DNA of 64,000 nt from Mycobacterium sp. Root135 (GTDB taxonomy: Bacteria; Actinomycetota; Actinomycetes; Mycobacteriales; Mycobacteriaceae), in contig NZ_LMEZ01000007.1 in the NCBI RefSeq assembly GCF_001426545.1, positions 207,474-271,473 on the forward strand. Direction: 5' to 3'. The translations under genes and the position numbers were made by a program. Of the stretch, positions 16,253 to 25,115 are shown one piece after another. The notes beneath the pieces are model-generated. The model searched no databases. It saw only the letters and a program-made list of their open reading frames with translations, and was not told the origin of the DNA. The number at the start of each line of letters is the position of its first letter. The first letter of the stretch is position 1.

Positions 16253-17130
16253 GGCGTAGAGGGTAGCGGGCCGTCCGACAGGGCGTCGGCGAGCGCGTCA
16301 CGCCATGGGCGCAACGGGGTCAGGCCGGCGACCGCGGATTGCTCGGACCCCAGCGCCGAGTAGATCGGCCGCGGGGCGGGGCGGGGATGCCGGTCCGTTC
16401 CGACCGGCCTGACCCGCTCCGGGTCGGCGCCCACCAGTTCGAACACCGCGCGGGCCTGGTCGAACCGGCTGACCGCGCCGTCGTTGGCGGCGTGGAGCAC
16501 CGATTCCTCGATCCCTCCCGCTGCCACCTGGAGCAGTGCGCCCACTAGGTCCCCGACGTAGGTCGGCGACCCGATCTGGTCGGCCACGACCTCGACGGTT
16601 TCGCCTCCTGCGGCCAATCTCCGCATGCCGGAGACGAAGTCGCTTCCGTTCTCGCTGCCCGCATAGATCCAGGCGGTGCGGACGACGTGCGCGTTGGGCA
16701 TCGCGGACAGCACCTCGAATTCGCCTTCGAGCTTCGTGCGGCCGTACACGCTCGTCGGGCCGGTCTCGTCACCGATCTCATACGGGCGTGGCCGACCCCC
16801 TCCGAAGTCGCCGCTGAACACGTAGTCGGTCGAGACGTGGACGAGTTCGGCCCCGGCCCTGGCGCAGGCGTGTGCGACGTTCTCGGCACCGGCGGCGTTG
16901 ACGGCGCGGGCCCTCGCCTCGTCGGCCTCGGCCTGGTCCACCTTGGTGAAGGCGGCACAGTTGACCACCACGTCGCCGGGGGCGAAGTGTCGTTCCGGGG
17001 CGGCAGGGTCGGTGATGTCGCATTCGGCCGAGCTCAACGCCAGCACCCGTTGCCCCCGCCGTCGCGCCTCGGCAGCCAGTGCCCGCCCGACGAGACCGCT
17101 CGCACCAGTGATCACCAAACGCTCAGACAT
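16249..17130 (-). CDS. rmlD: dTDP-4-dehydrorhamnose reductase
   Basis: This 293-residue short-chain dehydrogenase catalyses the last step of dTDP-L-rhamnose synthesis. It has TGASGLVGRAL (NAD(P)-binding, residues 8-18), DVVVNCAAFTKVDQAE near 65, and the catalytic YGRTK near 130. The ATG at 17130 is chosen because the protein then begins SERLVITGASG; an earlier frame start adds 16 unrelated residues. It leads the rmlD-wbbL-manC unit and is divergent from the LCP gene 68 bases away. It corresponds to Rv3266c. Confidence 0.95.
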   Translation of the reverse strand: MSERLVITGASGLVGRALAAEARRRGQRVLALSSAECDITDPAAPERHFAPGDVVVNCAAFTKVDQAEADEARARAVNAAGAENVAHACARAGAELVHVSTDYVFSGDFGGGRPRPYEIGDETGPTSVYGRTKLEGEFEVLSAMPNAHVVRTAWIYAGSENGSDFVSGMRRLAAGGETVEVVADQIGSPTYVGDLVGALLQVAAGGIEESVLHAANDGAVSRFDQARAVFELVGADPERVRPVGTDRHPRPAPRPIYSALGSEQSAVAGLTPLRPWRDALADALSDGPLPSTP

Positions 17131-17186
17131 GTCTGCAGAGTCTGGCACGCGGACCCGCGTTACCCCGCTTTCGGGCAACTCGCCAG

Positions 17187-17192
17187 TAGCCT
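17187..17192 (+). promoter_or_regulatory. candidate -10 box of the LCP gene (leaderless)
   Basis: TAGCCT ends six bases before ATG 17199, and no ribosome binding site lies between. This fits a leaderless transcript divergent from rmlD. No convincing -35 hexamer is visible. Confidence 0.4.
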
Positions 17193-17198
17193 GGGCTG

Positions 17199-18677
17199 AT
17201 GCCAGGTCGCCTATCCCGCATCGTTGCCGTAGTCGCGGCAGCGGTGATCGTCATCGGCACCGGGGTGGCGTGGGGCAAGATCCGGTCCTTCGAGAACGGC
17301 ATCAACCACGTGACGGCGGCGTCACTGGGTGGTGGCGGCGAGGACGGCGCCATCGACATCCTGCTCGTCGGCATGGACAGCAGGACCGATGCGCACGGAA
17401 ACCCCCTGTCGGCCGACGAACTCGCCACGCTGCGCGCCGGCGACGACGTCTCGACCAACACCGACACGATCATCCTCGTCCGCATCCCGAACAACGGCCG
17501 GTCCGCGACCGCGATCTCGATCCCGCGCGACTCCTACGTGGAGGCGCCAGGAGACCTCGGCAAGACGAAGATCAACGGCGTCTTCGGCCAGGTGAAGCTG
17601 GAGAAGATGAAGGAGCTCGTCGAACAGCAGGGCGAAGACGCCGCCGTTGCCGAGCCGAAGGCGACCGAAGCCGCGCGCGAGGCCTTGATCTCCACCGTGG
17701 GAAAACTCACCGGCGTGACCGTCGACCACTACGCCGAGATCGGACTGCTCGGCTTCGCGCTGATCACCGACGCACTCGGCGGCGTCGACGTATGCCTCAA
17801 GGACCCCGTCTACGAACCGCTCTCGGGCGCCGACTTCCCTGCAGGACCACAGAAGTTGGACGGCCCGCAGGCGCTGAGCTTCGTCCGGCAGCGCCACGAC
17901 CTGCCGCGGGGTGACCTCGACCGGGTGACGCGCCAGCAGGCCGTGATGGCCGCATTGGCCCACCAGGTCATCTCCAGCAAGACGCTGTCGAGCCCCGCGA
18001 CCCTCAACCGGCTGCAGGACGCCGTGCAGCGCTCGGTGGTGCTGTCCGCCGGGTGGGACATCATGGACTTCGTCACCCAGATGCAGAAGCTGGCAGGCGG
18101 CAATGTCGCCTTCGCCACCATTCCCGTTCTGCAGGAGGACGGGTGGAGCGACGACGGCATGCAGAGCGTCGTGCGGGTGGACCCCACCCAGGTCCAGGAC
18201 TTCGTCTCGGGCCTGTTGCACGACCAGGACGAGGGCAAGACCGAAGTGCTCGCGTACTCGCCGAGCAAGACCACCGCGGACGTGGTGAACGACTCGGACA
18301 TCAACGGTTTGGCCGCCTCGGTGTCGGAGGTGCTCACCGCCAAGGGTTTCGTCGAGGGCAACGTCGGCAACAACGAAGCCGAACGCGTGGCGAGCAGCCA
18401 GATTCGCGCCGCCAAGATCGACGACATTGGCGCGCAAGCGGTCTCGAAGGAACTGGGCAACCTCCCCGTCGTCGAGGATCCGTCGATGGCTCCCGGTTCG
18501 GTCAAGGTGGTGCTCGCCAGCGACTACACCGGCCCCGGATCGGGCCTCGGCAACGAGGTCTCCAGCGGAGATTCCACCGATGCGGTCGACCCGGCCGCCG
18601 TCTCGTCCACCGACGTGCCCCTGCCCGCGCCGCCCATCATCACCGCGGGCTCCGATGGACCGGAGTGTGTGAGCTGA
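17199..18677 (+). CDS. lcp1: LytR-CpsA-Psr (LCP) ligase, Lcp1-like
   Basis: This 492-residue membrane-anchored enzyme attaches arabinogalactan from its polyprenyl-diphosphate carrier to peptidoglycan. A single N-terminal transmembrane helix lies at 7-25. The LCP domain follows with conserved ILLVGMDSRTD (53-63), ISIPRDSYV (106-114), KINGVF (124-129), and the Arg-rich SFVRQRHDLPRGDLDR motif near 235. A LytR_C domain covers about 345-450, followed by a Ser/Pro-rich tail. It matches Rv3267. The polysaccharide locus in this window has no LCP gene of its own, so this protein could also act on that polymer, though that is conjecture. Confidence 0.93.
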   Translation: MPGRLSRIVAVVAAAVIVIGTGVAWGKIRSFENGINHVTAASLGGGGEDGAIDILLVGMDSRTDAHGNPLSADELATLRAGDDVSTNTDTIILVRIPNNGRSATAISIPRDSYVEAPGDLGKTKINGVFGQVKLEKMKELVEQQGEDAAVAEPKATEAAREALISTVGKLTGVTVDHYAEIGLLGFALITDALGGVDVCLKDPVYEPLSGADFPAGPQKLDGPQALSFVRQRHDLPRGDLDRVTRQQAVMAALAHQVISSKTLSSPATLNRLQDAVQRSVVLSAGWDIMDFVTQMQKLAGGNVAFATIPVLQEDGWSDDGMQSVVRVDPTQVQDFVSGLLHDQDEGKTEVLAYSPSKTTADVVNDSDINGLAASVSEVLTAKGFVEGNVGNNEAERVASSQIRAAKIDDIGAQAVSKELGNLPVVEDPSMAPGSVKVVLASDYTGPGSGLGNEVSSGDSTDAVDPAAVSSTDVPLPAPPIITAGSDGPECVS

Positions 18678-19387
18678 CGAATCTTGGCTCGGCGGTACTG
18701 GATCCGCTACTGGCCCTTCCCTCCGCACCCCGCATCACCTACTACGACGACGCGACCGGTGAGCGCATCGAACTGTCGACGGTGACCCTGGCCAACTGGG
18801 CGGCCAAGACGGGCAACCTCCTGCGCGACGAACTCGGCGCCGGGCCGGGGAGCCGGGTGGCGGTCCAGTTGCCCGCCCACTGGCAGACGCTCGGCGTGCT
18901 ACTCGGCATCTGGTTCATCGGCGCGGAAGTCGTTCTCGGACAAGACGGTTGTGACGTCGCGTGCTGCACGGTCGACCGCCTGGACGAGGCGGACGCCGCC
19001 GTCGGGCCGATGGGCGACGTGGTCGTGTTCTCCCTGGACGCATTCGGCAAACCGGTGCCCGACGTCCCCTTCGGCATCACCGACTACGCGACGTCGGTCC
19101 GCGCGCACGGCGACCAGATCACCCAGGAGCGCCAACCCGGACCGGCGCTGAACGGACTGTCCACCGCCGAAGTCCTCTCGGCGGCAACCACGTCGGCCGC
19201 CGCGCGTGGTCTGGATTCGGCCAGCAGGGTGCTGTCCTCGGCACCGTGGGACACCGTCGACGCCGTCGTCGACCACGTGCTCGCGGTGTTGGTGGCGGGC
19301 GGTTCCCTGGTCCAGGTGGCCCATCCCGACCCGTCCGCGCAGGTACGTCGGCGGGAGGCCGAAAAGGTCACCGCGGAGCTGGACTAG
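18665..19387 (+). CDS. TIGR03089-family protein (truncated AMP-binding fold)
   Basis: This 240-residue protein resembles only the N-terminal part of acyl-adenylate-forming enzymes (ITYYDDATGERIELSTVTLA, then GSRVAVQLPAHWQTLGVLLG). The ATP-binding P-loop and C-terminal domain of those enzymes are absent, so adenylation activity is unlikely. It corresponds to Rv3268; its function is unknown. The GTG at 18665 overlaps the LCP stop by 13 bases, suggesting coupling with cell-wall polymer attachment. Upstream continuation of the frame is a shadow of the LCP gene. The 3' end overlaps the convergent hydrolase gene by 20 bases. Confidence 0.78.
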   Translation: MCELTNLGSAVLDPLLALPSAPRITYYDDATGERIELSTVTLANWAAKTGNLLRDELGAGPGSRVAVQLPAHWQTLGVLLGIWFIGAEVVLGQDGCDVACCTVDRLDEADAAVGPMGDVVVFSLDAFGKPVPDVPFGITDYATSVRAHGDQITQERQPGPALNGLSTAEVLSAATTSAAARGLDSASRVLSSAPWDTVDAVVDHVLAVLVAGGSLVQVAHPDPSAQVRRREAEKVTAELD

Positions 19388-20501
19388 CTCCGTCGAGACG
19401 AGACCCTCGCATGCCGAAATAGGACGTCACCACGCGTTCGGCCGGCTTGGCGGTGCCGTCGGACCGGAAGATCCCGAGGGTGTCGTCCGGCGCGCGGCTC
19501 TGAGAGTTTCGGTCCCGCATCGTGTAGACGTAGACCGGACCGGCGTAGGGCAGGTTGCGCCACTTGCCGAGCATGTCGTCGAGAAACTCCGCCTGTGCTG
19601 CTTCGCCGAGCTCGGAGGAGGGTTCGCCGTATTCGGTGGCCCAGATCTTCTTCTGCGCATCACCGTTGGCGAGCATCAGCTGACGCATCCCGCTCAGCTG
19701 GTTGATCGGTGCGTCGGGATGCGCGCTCTCGGTGAACTTCATCGTGTACTGATACGGGTGGAACGCCAACGCGTCGAAGAAGTCCTTCGCCCCTGACGCG
19801 TACATGGTCGAGACGAAATTCACCGGATCCATGGTGAGCGTCGAGTAGTCCACGACGGAGCCAAGGCCCGCGGCGACGACCACCGCGGACGGGTCGGCGG
19901 CCTTGATCGACGGGTACGCGGCCTTGAGCAGCTCGGTGTAACCAGCTGGGTCGGGGGCGGGCGCGAAGAACGCCGCCCCGTTCGGCTCGTTCCAGATCTC
20001 GTATGCCGACACCTTGCCGTGAAAGTGCTCGGCGACCCTTCCGGCGAAGGACCCGAACGCCGCGGGCGACGCCGGCCGTCCGGTGATCGCCGGTTGACCG
20101 GGAACCACCGCCCATTGCGGTGGCGAGTTCAACGTGGCAAGGATCGACATGCGTTGCGCGACAACGGCGTCCACCGTCTTGTCGACCATTGTCCAATCGT
20201 ATGAATCCGGGGTGCGCTGGATTGCCGCCCACGGGATGAGCAGGCGGACGGTCGTGACGCCCATTTGCTTCATCAGCCCGACGGCCTTCACGACCCGGTC
20301 CTCGGGCAGCCCAAGCAGATCGGAGTCCGCGATGCCGACCGTGGTGGGGCGCTGAGCGATCGGCGGTGCGGCGGCGGACGTCCCAGGGTCAACCGCCGAA
20401 GGAGGCGCGTCCGACGCGGGACTACAGCCGACCACCAGCATCGTGCACACCGCGACCGCGGCACCGAGTCGACGGAAACCCGGCGATAGCGCTCGGGGCA
20501 T
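19368..20501 (-). CDS. lipoprotein glycoside hydrolase-like protein (GH-A clan, GH39/GH5-like)
   Basis: This 377-residue protein has a lipoprotein signal, LVVGC, with the lipid-modified Cys at about 26. A TIM-barrel hydrolase pattern follows: the acid/base motif AYEIWNEPNG near 165 and a probable nucleophile Glu in IWATEYGEP near 285. Both Glu residues of a retaining clan-A enzyme are therefore present. It should act outside the membrane on a polysaccharide, but the substrate is unknown. Candidates are arabinogalactan-type glycans, given the neighbouring linkage and ligation genes, or the polysaccharide made by the locus at 26-63 kb. A similar fold is seen in PslG, which sits in a Pseudomonas exopolysaccharide cluster. 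Confidence 0.8.
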   Translation of the reverse strand: MPRALSPGFRRLGAAVAVCTMLVVGCSPASDAPPSAVDPGTSAAAPPIAQRPTTVGIADSDLLGLPEDRVVKAVGLMKQMGVTTVRLLIPWAAIQRTPDSYDWTMVDKTVDAVVAQRMSILATLNSPPQWAVVPGQPAITGRPASPAAFGSFAGRVAEHFHGKVSAYEIWNEPNGAAFFAPAPDPAGYTELLKAAYPSIKAADPSAVVVAAGLGSVVDYSTLTMDPVNFVSTMYASGAKDFFDALAFHPYQYTMKFTESAHPDAPINQLSGMRQLMLANGDAQKKIWATEYGEPSSELGEAAQAEFLDDMLGKWRNLPYAGPVYVYTMRDRNSQSRAPDDTLGIFRSDGTAKPAERVVTSYFGMRGSRLDGASPAPR

Positions 20502-20580
20502 CGAGGCCTCCAGTGCTCGGGAGTCGGGTCGGCATCACACTACTAGAACGTGACGCCGGTCTCCCGGCCACCGAAGCGCC

Positions 20581-21744
20581 TCAGCGCAGCAGGGCGCGTG
20601 ACATCACGACACGCTGAATCTGGTTGGTGCCCTCGTAGATCTGGGTGATCTTGGCGTCGCGCATGTACCGCTCCACCGGGAAGTCGACGGTGTAGCCGTA
20701 CCCGCCGAACAGCTGGACGGCGTTGGTGGTGACCTCCATCGCGACGTCGGAGGCGTAGCACTTGGCCGCCGAGGAAATGAAGCCGAGGTTGGGCTCGCCG
20801 CGCTCGGCGCGGGCGGCCGCGGAGTACACCATCAGCCGGGCGGCCTCGATCTTCATCGCCATGTCGGCGAGCATGAACTGGGTGTTCTGGAAGTCGCTGA
20901 TGGACTTGCCGAACTGCTTGCGTTCCTTGGTGTAGGTAATCGAGGCGTCCAACGCACCCTGCGCGATGCCGACGGCCTGCGCACCGATCGTCGGACGGGT
21001 GTGATCCAACGTGGCCAGCGCGGTCTTGAAACCCGTTCCCGGCTCACCGATGATCCGGTCACCCGGGATGCGGCAGTCCTCGAAGTAGAGGTCGGTGGTC
21101 GGAGACCCCTTGATGCCCATCTTGCGTTCCTTGGCCCCGACGCTGAACCCGGGGTCGTCGGCGTGCACGACGAACGCCGAGATGCCGTTGGCACCCTTGT
21201 CCGGGTCGGTCACCGCCATCACGGTGTACCAGGTGGACTTGCCGCCGTTGGAGATCCAGCACTTGGAACCGTTGAGCACCCAGTCGTCACCGTCGGCCTT
21301 GGCCCTGGTGCGCATCGCGGCGGCGTCGCTGCCTGCCTCGCGCTCGGACAGGGCATAGGAGGCGGTGGCCTCCCCCGCTCCGATCGAGGGCAGCACCTGC
21401 TTCTTGAGTTCTTCCGAACCGCGCAGCAACATGCCCATGGTGCCCAGCTTGTTGCAGATCGGGATCAGCGACGACGAGGCGCAGACCCTGGCGACCTCTT
21501 CGATCACGATGCATGCGGCGACCGAGTCACCGCCCTGCCCGCCGTACTCCTCGGGAATGTGGATCGCCGAGAAACCCGACGAGTTCAGCGCCTTCAGCGC
21601 CTCGTCCGTATAGCGGGCCTTCTCGTCGACGTCGGCCGCGTACGGCGCAATCTCCTTGTCGCACAGGTCACGAAGGACCTTGCGCATCTCGACGTACTCG
21701 TCGGACAGCTGAAAGACGTCGAAGGACGGGTTACCGATGGACAT
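20581..21744 (-). CDS. fadE25: acyl-CoA dehydrogenase FadE25
   Basis: This 387-residue FAD-dependent acyl-CoA dehydrogenase carries both family signatures: ASYALSEREAGSDAAAM near 130 and FGGYGYTVDFPVERYMRDAK near 347. The catalytic base is Glu in QIYEGTNQIQR (about residue 371). It probably oxidises short or branched acyl-CoAs; the exact substrate is not fixed by sequence. The ATG at 21744 has GAGGAG about seven bases upstream. A TAAAGT box lies upstream in the short gap before the methyltransferase gene. It corresponds to Rv3274c. Confidence 0.94.
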   Translation of the reverse strand: MSIGNPSFDVFQLSDEYVEMRKVLRDLCDKEIAPYAADVDEKARYTDEALKALNSSGFSAIHIPEEYGGQGGDSVAACIVIEEVARVCASSSLIPICNKLGTMGMLLRGSEELKKQVLPSIGAGEATASYALSEREAGSDAAAMRTRAKADGDDWVLNGSKCWISNGGKSTWYTVMAVTDPDKGANGISAFVVHADDPGFSVGAKERKMGIKGSPTTDLYFEDCRIPGDRIIGEPGTGFKTALATLDHTRPTIGAQAVGIAQGALDASITYTKERKQFGKSISDFQNTQFMLADMAMKIEAARLMVYSAAARAERGEPNLGFISSAAKCYASDVAMEVTTNAVQLFGGYGYTVDFPVERYMRDAKITQIYEGTNQIQRVVMSRALLR

Positions 21745-21798
21745 GTTCCACTCCTCGCTACTCGCCGGTAACTTTACCCGCGAGGCGCGCGAAACCCG

Positions 21799-22632
21799 CT
21801 ATCGGTCCGGTGTGGCCTTGCCCGAGACGAGCTGCATTCCGCGCACCAACTGCCTGTACGACGCGTGGTAGACCGACCGCGCGGTCTCACTGCGGCGCAA
21901 CAGGTCCACGGCGGTCACCGGAGCCAGATACAGCACGGGATGGCCGGCGAACACCGTCGAGTCCGTCTGGATGCGCAGGCTGCCCACGAACGCCGCTTCG
22001 AGCTCTGCCCGGTAGACGTCGCAGAACTCGGGCTGGGTGAAGTAGACCTTGTTGAACCCGATGGCGAACGGGGCCAGCTTGGCGCCGTCGTCGAGGTACT
22101 TCAGCGTGCCGACCGCGACGCCGGGCCACTGCTGGTTGAAGATGTCGTCGGCGATGACGATGCCGCCCTCGGAGAGGGTGTCCTCGGCCAGCCGCATGTC
22201 GCTGTAGACGATCTCGGCGGTGTGGCCGCCGTCGACGCTGAAGAAGCGGATCGGGCCGCCTGCCTTCTCCATCAGCACGGCGGCCTCGAGCTTCGTCGAG
22301 TCACCCTGGTGCAGGACGAGGCCGTCGGTCGTCGACCAGAGCGCCACGTTGTCGGTGAACTTGTCGAGGTTGCCGTTGCCGGACTTGTCGATGTTCAGCT
22401 CTTGGTCACCGAACAGGTCGATCGCCACCGACTTGCCGGTCCCCCGCTGCAGCAGGTGCAGCGGGATGAAGAGCCTGCCGTGGTGCACCCCGATCTCGGC
22501 GACGGCGCCCGCGACGTTGCGCGCCCGCTGGGCGTCGTCGAGAACCTTCAGGACCGGGAGGTTTCCTGGCTCGAGAAAGCCACTGACGAACCGATAGCCG
22601 ACGTTGCTGTACCGCTCGAATGTGCGCTTCAT
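21799..22632 (-). CDS. class I SAM-dependent methyltransferase
   Basis: This is a 277-residue protein with AEIGVHHGRLFIPLHLL (SAM-binding motif I, about 45-61), AIDLFGDQELN (motif II) and RFFSVDGGHTAEIVYSDMRLA (about 128-148). The D-G-G-H pattern is typical of Methyltransf_24-like O-methyltransferases that act on sugars or glycolipids. The target is unknown. It lies between purE and fadE25 and has no counterpart at this place in M. tuberculosis as I recall it. It ends 54 bases before the fadE25 start. Confidence 0.82.
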   Translation of the reverse strand: MKRTFERYSNVGYRFVSGFLEPGNLPVLKVLDDAQRARNVAGAVAEIGVHHGRLFIPLHLLQRGTGKSVAIDLFGDQELNIDKSGNGNLDKFTDNVALWSTTDGLVLHQGDSTKLEAAVLMEKAGGPIRFFSVDGGHTAEIVYSDMRLAEDTLSEGGIVIADDIFNQQWPGVAVGTLKYLDDGAKLAPFAIGFNKVYFTQPEFCDVYRAELEAAFVGSLRIQTDSTVFAGHPVLYLAPVTAVDLLRRSETARSVYHASYRQLVRGMQLVSGKATPDR

Positions 22633-22643
22633 CGACGCTGATC

Positions 22644-23159
22644 CTACGTTCCCAGGAGCCGATCCCGCAGCGCTGCATCCTTCTGCAGCACCATCTCTTC
22701 CAGGCTCGCCTGGAAGGCTTCCATCCGCCCGCGCAGAGTCGGGTCGGAGGCGCCGAGGATCCGCACGGCCAGGAGGCCCGCGTTGCGGGCGCCGCCGATG
22801 GACACCGTCGCGACGGGGACCCCGGCGGGCATCTGCACGATCGACAGCAGCGAGTCCAAGCCGTCCAGTCGCGCGAGCGGCACCGGAACGCCGATCACCG
22901 GCAGCGGCGTTGCCGCGGCGACCATGCCCGGCAGATGCGCTGCGCCACCCGCGCCTGCGATGACGACCTCGATCCCCCGCCCGGCGGCACCGCGGGCGTA
23001 GTCCAGCATCCGGCCGGGCGTGCGATGGGCGGACACCACGCCGACTTCGAACGGCACCTCGAACTCCGCCAACGCAGTGACGGCGTCCTCCATCACCGAC
23101 CAGTCGCTGTCACTGCCCATGATGACGCCAACCCGGGGCGTGCTACTCGGCATGTTCAT
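22644..23159 (-). CDS. purE: N5-carboxyaminoimidazole ribonucleotide mutase
   Basis: This 171-residue class I PurE rearranges N5-CAIR to CAIR in purine synthesis. It has the GSDSDW substrate loop near residue 15, SAHRTP near 44 and GAGGAAHLPGM near 69, all conserved. The ATG at 23159 is chosen because the family N-terminus (RVGVIMGSDSDW) follows about 10 residues later. It overlaps purK by 17 bases, so the two are co-transcribed as purK-purE. It corresponds to Rv3275c. Confidence 0.95.
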   Translation of the reverse strand: MNMPSSTPRVGVIMGSDSDWSVMEDAVTALAEFEVPFEVGVVSAHRTPGRMLDYARGAAGRGIEVVIAGAGGAAHLPGMVAAATPLPVIGVPVPLARLDGLDSLLSIVQMPAGVPVATVSIGGARNAGLLAVRILGASDPTLRGRMEAFQASLEEMVLQKDAALRDRLLGT

Positions 23160-24354
23160 CCCATCCATCCGTCCATTCACCATGCGACAACCAGTGCGCG
23201 GCACGTACCGCCCGTTCCCGGACCTCCGCGACGTACTCCGCGTCGTCGACCGAACCACCCGCCGCGCCGAGCACGTTGACGTGGCCGATCTTGCGGCCCG
23301 GCCGTTCCGACTTGCCGTACAGGTGCACCTTCGCCTCGGGCAGCCGCGCGAACAGGTGATGCAGGCGCTCGTCCATGGTCATCGCGGGCGCCTCGGGTGC
23401 ACCGAGCACGTTGGCCATCACCGTGACCGGAGCAATGGGGGCGGTGGACCCGAGCGGGTAGTCGAGAACCGCCCGGAGGTGCTGCTCGAATTGGCTGGTG
23501 ACGGCGCCGTTCATGGTCCAGTGGCCGGTGTTGTGCGGTCGCATCGCCAACTCGTTGACCAGAAGTGCGCCGTCGACGGTCTCGAACAGTTCCACGGCGA
23601 GCACACCGACGACACCCAGCTCACCGGCCAGCCGCAGACCCAGTTGCTCGGCCGCGGCACCCAGTTCGCGGCCCAGGTTGGGCGCCGGTGCCATCACCTC
23701 GACGCAGATGCCGTCGCGCTGCACCGACTGCACGACCGGCCACGCCGCACCCTGCCCGAAGGGTGACCGGGCCACCAGCGCCGACAGTTCGCGGCGCATG
23801 TTCACCCGCTCCTCGAGCAGCACCGACGCGCCGTCGGCCAGGTAACGCTCGGTCACCGCACGTGCCTCGGCGACGTCCCTGGCCAATGTCACGCCGCGGC
23901 CGTCGTACCCGCCGCGGGCGGTCTTGACGACGATCGGACCGTCGATCCGAGCCGCGAACGCGTCGACGTCGGACGGGTCGACCGCCTCGGCGAACCGGGG
24001 AACGGGGGCGCCGAGCTCCTCCAGCCGGCGGCGCATCACCAGCTTGTCCTGCGCGTGGATCAGCGCCTGCGGCGGCGGCGCGACGTTCACGCCGGCGTCG
24101 ACCAGTGCCTGCAACAGCTCGGTGGGTACGTGTTCATGGTCGAACGTCAGAGCCGCGGCTCCCTCGGCGACACGGGCCAGCGCGTCGGCGTCGGTGTGTG
24201 AACCGATGACCACGTCGCGGGTCACCATCGCCGCCGGATCATCCGGGGAGGCGGCCAGCACGCGCAGTGTCTGGCCGAGGGCAATGGCGGCTTGGTGGGT
24301 CATCCTGGCCAACTGTCCGCCGCCGACCATGGCTACGACTGGAGAAGCGCTCAC
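23143..24354 (-). CDS. purK: N5-carboxyaminoimidazole ribonucleotide synthase
   Basis: This 403-residue ATP-grasp enzyme converts AIR, bicarbonate and ATP to N5-CAIR. It has MVGGGQLARM at the N-terminus, FDHEHVPTELL near 75, the ATP-binding GPIVVKTARGGYDGRGV near 140, and the metal-binding ELAMRPHNTGHWTMNGA near 265. The GTG at 24354 is preceded by AGGGG, and the conserved region begins five residues in. It corresponds to Rv3276c and is divergent from the GtrA gene. Confidence 0.96.
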   Translation of the reverse strand: MSASPVVAMVGGGQLARMTHQAAIALGQTLRVLAASPDDPAAMVTRDVVIGSHTDADALARVAEGAAALTFDHEHVPTELLQALVDAGVNVAPPPQALIHAQDKLVMRRRLEELGAPVPRFAEAVDPSDVDAFAARIDGPIVVKTARGGYDGRGVTLARDVAEARAVTERYLADGASVLLEERVNMRRELSALVARSPFGQGAAWPVVQSVQRDGICVEVMAPAPNLGRELGAAAEQLGLRLAGELGVVGVLAVELFETVDGALLVNELAMRPHNTGHWTMNGAVTSQFEQHLRAVLDYPLGSTAPIAPVTVMANVLGAPEAPAMTMDERLHHLFARLPEAKVHLYGKSERPGRKIGHVNVLGAAGGSVDDAEYVAEVRERAVRAAHWLSHGEWTDGWDEHAE

Positions 24355-24449
24355 GGCCCCTATGTTGTCACGGCCCCAAGTACCGGCCGCACCCGTCGCG
24401 ACCTGCACGGCTACGCGTAGCATGGCCGGTTTACGTAGAATCGGCTCTC

Positions 24450-25115
24450 GTGTCCTTTACCGATGCCACCATTGCGCGTCTGCCGCGCGCGATTCGGCCG
24501 TTCTTCGAACAGCATCACGAGCTCATCAAGTTCGCGATCGTCGGCGGCACGACGTTCATCATCGACTCCGCGATCTTCTACACGCTGAAGCTGACGATCC
24601 TCGAGCCCAAGCCGGTGACGGCGAAGATCATCTCCGGCATCGTCGCCGTGATCGCGTCCTACATCCTGAACCGCGAATGGAGCTTCCGCGATCGCGGTGG
24701 CCGCGAACGCCACCACGAAGCCCTGCTGTTCTTCGGTGTCAGCGGGATCGGCGTGCTGATCTGCATGGTGCCGCTGTGGGTGTCCAGCTACGTGCTGGAA
24801 CTCCGCGTCCCCATGGTCAGCCTCACCATGGAGAACATCGCCGACTTCATCTCCGCCTATGTGATCGGCAACCTGCTGCAAATGGCGTTCCGGTTCTGGG
24901 CGTTCCGCCGGTGGGTCTTCCCCGACGAATTCGGCCGCAACCCGGACAAGGCGGTCGAGGCCTCCATCACCGCCGGCGGCATCGCCGAGGCGCTCGAGGA
25001 CGAGGCCGAGAAGGCGCACGACGCGGGCTCGGTCACCTCGCTACGGGGCCGTCGCACCCGCCGGGACGATCAGCTCGGCGATTCCTCCGACCCTAGAGTG
25101 TCGAAGACTTCGTGA
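24450..25115 (+). CDS. GtrA-family membrane protein (Rv3277-like)
   Basis: This 221-residue protein has four hydrophobic helices at about 25-45, 55-75, 95-115 and 130-150. It carries the GtrA signatures FAIVGGTTFIIDSAIFY, ASYILNREWSFR, and FRFWAFRRWVF after helix 4. A charged cytoplasmic tail follows. GtrA proteins are thought to flip polyprenyl-phosphate-linked sugars or assist their use in cell-wall glycosylation. The GTG at 24450 fits the start of the conserved region; upstream sequence in the same frame is antisense of purK. The 3' end overlaps the convergent PH-domain gene by 46 bases. Confidence 0.9.
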   Translation: MSFTDATIARLPRAIRPFFEQHHELIKFAIVGGTTFIIDSAIFYTLKLTILEPKPVTAKIISGIVAVIASYILNREWSFRDRGGRERHHEALLFFGVSGIGVLICMVPLWVSSYVLELRVPMVSLTMENIADFISAYVIGNLLQMAFRFWAFRRWVFPDEFGRNPDKAVEASITAGGIAEALEDEAEKAHDAGSVTSLRGRRTRRDDQLGDSSDPRVSKTS

